DNA of 64,000 bases, from contig LM997412.1 in NCBI GenBank assembly GCA_000952975.1, forward strand, positions 868,001 to 932,000, given 5' to 3'. The notes beneath the pieces are model-generated. The model was not told the origin of the DNA. It ran no database searches and saw only the letters and a list, made by a program, of their open reading frames with translations. Origin of the DNA: Peptoniphilus sp. ING2-D1G. Lineage in GTDB: Bacteria; Bacillota; Clostridia; Tissierellales; Peptoniphilaceae. Every line of letters starts with the position of its first letter. Positions within the stretch are counted from its first letter, which is position 1. Shown one piece after another: positions 58,329 to 64,000 of the stretch. Both the position numbers and the translations under genes were made by a program.

Positions 58329-59510
58329 TCATATGTTGTTTACCAAATCAAACATCGGCATTGCTACTGAAATTACTATAAACCCTACAAACAACGACAA
58401 TACTAATATAATTGCAGGTTCAAAAACAGCCAGAAATTTCTGCTGTTTTATTTCTATCTCATATCTATAATAATAACTCAAAGAATCAAGTATTTCACTT
58501 AAATTTGATGATTCTTCTCCAATTTTTAGCATGGATTTGTCCATCTCCGAAAATATTTTTGAATTTTTTAAAGATTCCGAAAGACTAAATCCTCTGTATA
58601 TGTCTTTAGAAGCTTGTTCCAATGTTTTTTTAAGAATCTTATTTTCCACAGATAAAGCCATTATATCGATGGATTCTGATACTGTCGCTCCCGATTTAAT
58701 AAGAAGTTTCATCATGCTTATGAAATTGTTCATTAAAGACATTTTGTAGAGATTACTCTTTAATTTGAGTTTATCAAAGTACAATTTACCTCTTTGGCTG
58801 TTAAAATAAATAATTAATGCCAAGAGGATAAATACGGAAATACCAAAAAATGTTATGAAGTTTTTATTGATAAATTTTGAAATTTTAAGAAGCAATTCAG
58901 TAATAATTGGGAGTTTTGAGCCGGAATCCTCAAATACCGATTGAAAAGTCGGCAAAATATGTAAAATTAAAAAATTGACTACTAAAATAGTCACAAGTAA
59001 CAATATAATTGGATATATCAAGGCATTTTTTATCTTTTTTTCAAAGATTATTCTGTTTCTATAATATTCTGACAAATTTGCAAATATCTCGGGAAGATTT
59101 GATGAATTTTCTCCGATTTTTACCATATTTATCAACAGCTCGGGAAATACCGCCGCATTGCTAAGAGATTGACTCAAAGTATTTGCTGATATCAAATCTC
59201 TGTGAATTGCATCTATTATTTTCCTTTGGGTACCTTGATACATGGATTTTAAAATTTCAAAGGATTTCACCACAGTGATATCCGAATTTAAAAGAACGTA
59301 TAATTGATACAAAAAAATATATAAACTCTCTGCGCGAAAGGGTTTGTCGAATAATTTTATATCTCTGTTAAATTCTGACACTTGAGTTATTTTTACAGGT
59401 CTTAATCCCTGTTCTCTAATTTTATATAGTACTTCTTTGTCACTATGAGCTTCAATTTCACCCTTTATAATATTATTTCCCAAATCAAACGCTTTATATT
59501 TAAATCTCAT
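58329..59510 (-). CDS. pilC: Type IV pilus/type II secretion platform protein PilC/GspF
   Basis: A 393-residue inner-membrane platform. Two homologous T2SSF domains occur at about 60-185 and 260-385, with LPELLINMVKIGENSSNLPEIFANLSEYY and FSEMDKSMLKIGEESSNLSEILDSLSYYY as paired repeats. Three membrane helices are at about 165-190, 215-235 and 360-385. It starts within the end of pilB (4-base overlap) with an AGGTG site. Confidence 0.93.
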   Translation of the reverse strand: MRFKYKAFDLGNNIIKGEIEAHSDKEVLYKIREQGLRPVKITQVSEFNRDIKLFDKPFRAESLYIFLYQLYVLLNSDITVVKSFEILKSMYQGTQRKIIDAIHRDLISANTLSQSLSNAAVFPELLINMVKIGENSSNLPEIFANLSEYYRNRIIFEKKIKNALIYPIILLLVTILVVNFLILHILPTFQSVFEDSGSKLPIITELLLKISKFINKNFITFFGISVFILLALIIYFNSQRGKLYFDKLKLKSNLYKMSLMNNFISMMKLLIKSGATVSESIDIMALSVENKILKKTLEQASKDIYRGFSLSESLKNSKIFSEMDKSMLKIGEESSNLSEILDSLSYYYRYEIEIKQQKFLAVFEPAIILVLSLFVGFIVISVAMPMFDLVNNI

Positions 59511-60949
59511 ATTTCACCTATGGTAATGATATTTTTATAGACTTCATCTAAAGATGTTTCCCCTTTTAAGAGAAGATCCTTCATCGTTTCCTTTAAAGAC
59601 AGCATACCTCTGTCTTTGCACAATTTTCTAAATTCCCACAAGCTCGTGTTGTTGCTTATTGCTTCTCTTAAAATATCATCTATTAAGAGCACTTCATACA
59701 CCGCGATTCTTCCCTCATATCCACCGGAACATTTGCTACATGATGAGGGCTTGTATACCTTCATCCATTCATCATAAATATCCACATATCTGTACTCTTC
59801 TTTCCTACAGTTACAGAGCTTTCTTACAAGTCGTTGGGATATAACCCCTATTATTCCTGCAGATATCAAGTAATTTTCAACTCCCATGTCCCTTAACCTG
59901 TAAACAGCTGAAGGTGAGTCGTTTGTATGTAAAGTACTAAGTACCAAGTGCCCCGTAATTGATGCTCTAAGAGCTGTTTTTGCAGTGTCCAGGTCCCTGA
60001 TTTCTCCTACCATTATCTTATCGGGATCAAGTCTTAATATACTTTTTAAGCCCAGATTAAAATCCAGACCACTCTTTTCATTTATTTCTATCTGATTTAA
60101 TCCTTCTACTCTATACTCAACAGGATCTTCAATGGTCATTATGTTTATTTCTGGATCTTTTAGTTCCTTTAAAAGAGTGATTAAAGTGGTCGTTTTCCCA
60201 CTTCCTGTCGGTCCTACATTCAATATCAATCCGCTGGGTTGTGATATGAGCTTACTTACCAACTCTGATTGTTTTCCCTTCAGTCCAATGCCCTTCCTTG
60301 TGAAATCTACAACTTCCCTGTTTAATATTCTGAGGACTGTTTTTCCTGAATAAATTGTAGGACTTATAGCCACCCTTATATCTATTGATTTGTTTTTGTA
60401 TTTATAAGTAAATCTCCCGTCTTGAGGAATATTTTTTATTGTGTAGTCTAAATTGCACAAAACTTTAATTCTATTTATCACAAGTCCGCCGGTATATTTT
60501 TTTAATTTATAGATATCTTTTAATATTCCATCTATCCTCAACCTAATTAAGCTGTATTTTTCATAAGAGTCCAAATGTATATCGGAAGCTTTATTTTCTA
60601 TTGCGTACTCGAGCAACAAGTTTACAAATTTAACTATTTTAGAATCATCAACCTTGGTTTTTATTTCATCGCTTTCATTGTCAGATATATCTCTTAAAAG
60701 ATTGCTCATGGAAGATATATCTTCCTTTGAATAAATTGCATCTCTTAAATAATTTAATTCCTCTCTATCGCACAATATAAATTCAATATCTTTATTCAAT
60801 AATATTTTTAAGGATGACTCAACATTATTGCTGACTTTTTCCGCATAAAACACATATTTATTTTTATGGACTTCCTTTGGAACTACATTGTATTTTATAG
60901 ATAAATTTTTATTTATTATATTAGAAAGATTTGGATTTTTATTAGTCAT
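59507..60949 (-). CDS. pilB: Type IV pilus assembly ATPase PilB/GspE
   Basis: A 480-residue hexameric motor. The ATG at 60947-60949 with AGGG nearby is preferred; a GTG at 60970 would extend it into topA. N-terminal domain about 1-110; catalytic part with Walker A GPTGSGKTTTLITLL, the Asp box MTIEDPVEY, Walker B LRLDPDKIMVGEIRD and the His box TGHLVLSTLHTND. The zinc-type CNC...CSKC insertion is present near 390-425. It powers prepilin polymerisation. No PilT-type retraction ATPase is in the window. Confidence 0.93.
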   Translation of the reverse strand: MTNKNPNLSNIINKNLSIKYNVVPKEVHKNKYVFYAEKVSNNVESSLKILLNKDIEFILCDREELNYLRDAIYSKEDISSMSNLLRDISDNESDEIKTKVDDSKIVKFVNLLLEYAIENKASDIHLDSYEKYSLIRLRIDGILKDIYKLKKYTGGLVINRIKVLCNLDYTIKNIPQDGRFTYKYKNKSIDIRVAISPTIYSGKTVLRILNREVVDFTRKGIGLKGKQSELVSKLISQPSGLILNVGPTGSGKTTTLITLLKELKDPEINIMTIEDPVEYRVEGLNQIEINEKSGLDFNLGLKSILRLDPDKIMVGEIRDLDTAKTALRASITGHLVLSTLHTNDSPSAVYRLRDMGVENYLISAGIIGVISQRLVRKLCNCRKEEYRYVDIYDEWMKVYKPSSCSKCSGGYEGRIAVYEVLLIDDILREAISNNTSLWEFRKLCKDRGMLSLKETMKDLLLKGETSLDEVYKNIITIGEI

Positions 60950-63017
60950 CGATATTTTCCCTATAATCACAGGTTGTGTTGCTACATTTTATAACTTTTT
61001 TATTTTTGGAATTCATTTCCGTTAAAATACTGCCACATTTTGGGCATTTCCTGTCAATGGGTTTATTCCATGATATAAAACCGCACTCCGGATAATTGCT
61101 GCATCCGAAAAATTTTCTACCTTTTTTGCTCCTTTTTACAACTATATCTCCATCATCACAATCCGGGCATTTTACTCCTATTTTTTCAATAAGAGGTTTT
61201 GTATTTCTGCACTCTGGAAACCCCGGACATGCTAAAAATTTTCCGTATCTGCCCATTTTTATTACCATATTTCTGCCACATTTATCGCAAATTATATCGG
61301 TTTCTTTATCTCTTATTTCGACTTTTTCAACATTTTTATCGGCAACTTTCAAATCTTTTTCCAACTTTTTATAAAATTCCCCTATAAGCTTTTGCCATTG
61401 TAAATTGCCCTTTGCGATTTCATCCAATTCATTTTCCATGTTTGCTGTAAATTTTTCATTTATCAAATCTTTGAAATTTTCACGAAGTAAGTCATTTACT
61501 GCTATCCCTAATTCCGTTGGGAATAATTTTTTATCCTCTAAAACTACATAGTACCTTGATAGGAGTGTACTCATAATCGGTGCATAGGTTGAAGGGCGTC
61601 CTATTCCTAAGTCTTCAAGCTTTTTAATTAAAGCCGCTTCGTTATATCTTGCAGGTGGTTGAGTGAAATGCTGAGATTTCTCAATGGATTTTGATTTTAA
61701 AGTTTCTTTTTCTTCCAAGTCAGGCAATATATTATCCTTTTCCTGTGTGAAATTATAGACTTTTAAAAATCCGTCAAATTTTATTTGTGAGCCTGAGGAT
61801 TTAAATATTTGAGAGTTATTTATTATCTCAATAGCCATGGTGCTGTATAAAGCTTCCTTCATTAAAGAAGCAACAGTTCTTTTCCAAATTAAATTGTACA
61901 GTTTAAATTCATCTCTTGATAAAGAGCCCTTTATACTCTCCGGTGTTCTATTCACATCTGTTGGTCTTATGCACTCATGAGCATCTTGAACGTTTTGGCC
62001 CCTTTTTGAAAAAATTCCTTTACCTACATAGTTTTTGCCGAATTCTTCACTTATAAATTCCAAAATCCTGTTCTTTGCATCCTCCGACATTCTTGTGGAG
62101 TCCGTTCTCATATAGGTTATAAGTCCTACTTGTCCTTCTTTGGGAATGGATACACCCTCATATAAGTTTTGAGCTATCATCATGGTTTTTCTACTTGTGA
62201 AATTTAATTTTCTGGAACTTTCCTGTTGCATTGTAGATGTGGTAAAAGGTTGAACCGGTTTTTTAGCTCTTGTTCCCTCTTTTATTTCCGATATAATAAA
62301 ATTTTCCGGGTCTAATTTATTTAATATTTCATCGGCTTGCTTTTCATTTTTTATCTCAATTTTTACATTTTTATTGTCTTTTAATTCTCCATAATATTTT
62401 GATGAAAAGCTTTTTCTGCCTTTTTTAAGTACTGCTTCTATTTCCCAGTATTCCTCAGATATAAACTCATTTATCTCCTGCTCTTTATCGCAAATGATTT
62501 TAAGAGCTACAGATTGCACACGACCTGCAGAAAGACCATTTTTTATTTTTCTCCACAAAAGTGGACTTATTTTATAACCTGTAAGCCTATCCAATATTCT
62601 TCTTGCCTGTTGCGCATCAACTAAATCTTTATCAATGGCTCTTGGATTCTTAATTTGTCTTCTTATTGTATTTTTGGTGATTTCATTAAAGGTAACCCTT
62701 GACTCTTCTTCCGGGTCCATATTTAGGATATGGCTCAGATGCCAAGATATAGCCTCTCCTTCTCTATCCGGGTCAGTTGCAAGAAAAACTCTGTCAGCTT
62801 TTGCCGATTCCTTTTTCAATTCATTTATGATTTTTCCTTTACCTCTAATATTTATATATTCAGGTTCAAAATTATTATCTACATCTATTGCCAATCTACT
62901 TTTAGGAAGATCTCTAACATGCCCTACAGAAGCAATAACTTTATAATTGCTGCCAAGCATTTTTTTTATAGTCTTCGCCTTAGTAGGTGACTCGACTATA
63001 ACTAAATTTTTAGCCAA
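60942..63017 (-). CDS. topA: DNA topoisomerase I
   Basis: A 691-residue type IA topoisomerase that relaxes negative supercoils. The TOPRIM domain includes VESPTKAKTI and FLATDPDREGEAISWHL; the active-site Tyr is in LITYMRTDSTRMS; three C-terminal zinc ribbons follow (CDKCGRNMVIKMGRYGKFLACP, CPDCDDGDIVVKRSKKGRKFFGC, CPKCGSILTE). Normal length. The pilus genes follow on the same strand, and pilB overlaps its end by 8 bases. Confidence 0.97.
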   Translation of the reverse strand: MAKNLVIVESPTKAKTIKKMLGSNYKVIASVGHVRDLPKSRLAIDVDNNFEPEYINIRGKGKIINELKKESAKADRVFLATDPDREGEAISWHLSHILNMDPEEESRVTFNEITKNTIRRQIKNPRAIDKDLVDAQQARRILDRLTGYKISPLLWRKIKNGLSAGRVQSVALKIICDKEQEINEFISEEYWEIEAVLKKGRKSFSSKYYGELKDNKNVKIEIKNEKQADEILNKLDPENFIISEIKEGTRAKKPVQPFTTSTMQQESSRKLNFTSRKTMMIAQNLYEGVSIPKEGQVGLITYMRTDSTRMSEDAKNRILEFISEEFGKNYVGKGIFSKRGQNVQDAHECIRPTDVNRTPESIKGSLSRDEFKLYNLIWKRTVASLMKEALYSTMAIEIINNSQIFKSSGSQIKFDGFLKVYNFTQEKDNILPDLEEKETLKSKSIEKSQHFTQPPARYNEAALIKKLEDLGIGRPSTYAPIMSTLLSRYYVVLEDKKLFPTELGIAVNDLLRENFKDLINEKFTANMENELDEIAKGNLQWQKLIGEFYKKLEKDLKVADKNVEKVEIRDKETDIICDKCGRNMVIKMGRYGKFLACPGFPECRNTKPLIEKIGVKCPDCDDGDIVVKRSKKGRKFFGCSNYPECGFISWNKPIDRKCPKCGSILTEMNSKNKKVIKCSNTTCDYRENIDD

Positions 63018-63115
63018 ATTTACACATCCTTATTGTTATTAATAAACAACTTAATGATATCAGTTAATAAAGATGGCTTCAAGTTTTATTTTTATTCGTT
63101 TTTAATATAAAAAAA

Positions 63116-63142
63116 CTACTACCTATTGAACATAGGTAGTAG
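63116..63142 (-). terminator. Terminator after the NlpC/P60 gene
   Basis: CTACTACCTAT and ATAGGTAGTAG pair over 11 bases with a 5-base loop, followed on the minus strand by seven T. Confidence 0.85.
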
Positions 63143-63219
63143 ACCATTTAATAAAAATTATTTAATTATTGCCGTGTATGTATTCATATGAGAGATTAAG
63201 CTACTTTAGATTAATTTAA

Positions 63220-64000
63220 TTATAAAACTCTGGTTGCATTTACATATCTGTCTGCATAATAATCGTCGCTTAATTTAGAAACAACCACTTTACTTTGTCC
63301 GCTTGATGCATGTACAAATTCATCATTTCCCATGTATATTCCAACATGTGATACTCCACTTCCAGAGGTATTGAAAAATACTAAATCTCCGGGTTTAAGT
63401 TCAAATTTTGAAATCTGCTTTCCATATCCTGATTGTTCCTTTGATGATCTGGGCAAATTAATTCCCATTTGATTTTTATAAACTGCATATACCAATCCCG
63501 AACAGTCATATCCGGATTCACCGGTATCACCATATACATATGTAGCTCCTAATTTATCAAGAGCTGATTCAACAGCAATCTTTGATTTTTCTGAAGAATA
63601 TACAACATCATCAGCTTTAGCCTTTTCTACATAGGACATCTTTACCTTGGTATCTTCTTCCGCTTTTTCTACCTTTTTCAAAGTAACTGTTTCTTTAGGA
63701 ATTTCAACATTAAAGTTTTCCTTATTTTCTGAAATAAGTTCCAAAGCTTCAACTGAAACATTTCCTGTTGTTCCGTCTTCACACTTAGCTCTAATAAATT
63801 CCTTGTTTTCTGAAATTTGAACCAGTTCTTCACCAATAAACAAGTTTCTTATTATTTCTTCTTTATCATTTTTAATAGTCGCATTTTTTACAACTTTAAA
63901 TGTCTTTGTTATTTTTTCAGTTAATTGAACTTTTTCATATGGTACTGTTACTTGTGCTTTTCCTTTTTGTACTATGTAACCTCTGTCAGATAAATTTATT
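63220..64000 (-). CDS. NlpC/P60 cell-wall peptidase with SH3-like repeats (5' end outside window)
   Basis: A C-terminal fragment of at least 260 residues; the frame stays open to the right edge, so the start is outside. The visible N part contains bacterial SH3-like segments (SDRGYIVQKGKAQVTVPYEKVQLTEK; IRNLFIGEELVQI...GTTGNVSVEALELI). The last 120 residues are an NlpC/P60 domain with catalytic Cys in YDCSGLVYAVYKN, His in VSHVGIYMG, and the third polar residue in FVHASSGQ. It cuts D-Glu-linked stem-peptide bonds in peptidoglycan. Ends before the hairpin at 63116-63142. Confidence 0.9.
   Translation of the reverse strand, partial: INLSDRGYIVQKGKAQVTVPYEKVQLTEKITKTFKVVKNATIKNDKEEIIRNLFIGEELVQISENKEFIRAKCEDGTTGNVSVEALELISENKENFNVEIPKETVTLKKVEKAEEDTKVKMSYVEKAKADDVVYSSEKSKIAVESALDKLGATYVYGDTGESGYDCSGLVYAVYKNQMGINLPRSSKEQSGYGKQISKFELKPGDLVFFNTSGSGVSHVGIYMGNDEFVHASSGQSKVVVSKLSDDYYADRYVNATRVL

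Overview
The window is a low-GC (about one third G+C by eye) Gram-positive chromosome. It looks like an anaerobic coccus of the Tissierellia/Peptoniphilaceae type (Peptoniphilus, Finegoldia, Anaerococcus and relatives). The evidence is the classical Firmicutes order ylxM-ffh-rpsP-khpA-rimM-trmD-rplS, plsX-acpP-rnc-radical SAM-smc-ftsY, an arginine deiminase operon, several surface proteins carrying the copper-amine-oxidase N-terminal-like (CuAO-N) repeat, and an SLH-domain surface protein. The genus cannot be fixed from sequence reading alone. Almost every gene lies on the minus strand and is described here in transcription order from high to low coordinates; only two secreted-protein genes (17223-17999 and 26322-28415) are on plus.

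Right end to 52 kb: an NlpC/P60 cell-wall hydrolase runs off the right edge. Then topA leads a run containing a compact type IV pilus-like set (pilB ATPase, pilC platform, one prepilin, prepilin peptidase, one gene joining PilM-like and PilN-like parts), an AIR-synthase/HypE-like protein, a CuAO-N/amidase_3 cell-wall amidase and a fused RNase PH-XTP/dITP pyrophosphatase. tRNA-His and tRNA-Cys follow. A probably acquired MFS transporter gene lies beyond the terminator after tRNA-Cys.

50 to 33 kb: an AraC-family regulator with two DNA-binding domains sits just upstream of arcA-arcB-arcC-YfcC transporter, a complete arginine-to-ornithine, ammonia, CO2 and ATP route. Next come pheS-pheT-zapA-U32 peptidase-mutS2 and argS, covering phenylalanine and arginine charging, Z-ring assembly and DNA/ribosome maintenance.

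33 to 24 kb: a five-gene branched-chain amino-acid ABC importer (substrate-binding lipoprotein first, then livH, livM, livG, livF). Divergent to it is a secreted phosphodiester glycosidase-like protein with C-terminal CuAO-N repeats. A membrane protein/TPR protein pair of unknown role follows.

24 to 18 kb: one rRNA operon (16S, tRNA-Ala, 23S, 5S) followed directly by twelve tRNA genes, with tandem promoters upstream and a strong terminator at the end.

18 to 0 kb: a small secreted CuAO-N protein, an SLH-domain S-layer-like protein, then the lipid/RNA/chromosome operon (plsX-acpP-rnc-radical SAM-smc-ftsY-alr), the SRP/ribosome operon (ylxM to rplS), a GH18-type cell-wall hydrolase, and the start of an unidentified gene at the left edge. 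Overall the window combines translation machinery, protein targeting (ffh, ftsY), wall remodelling and amino-acid-based energy metabolism. The least ordinary pieces are the minimal pilus cluster, the double-HTH AraC regulator beside the arc operon, the Rph-RdgB fusion with a possible leader switch, and the compositionally foreign MFS gene.
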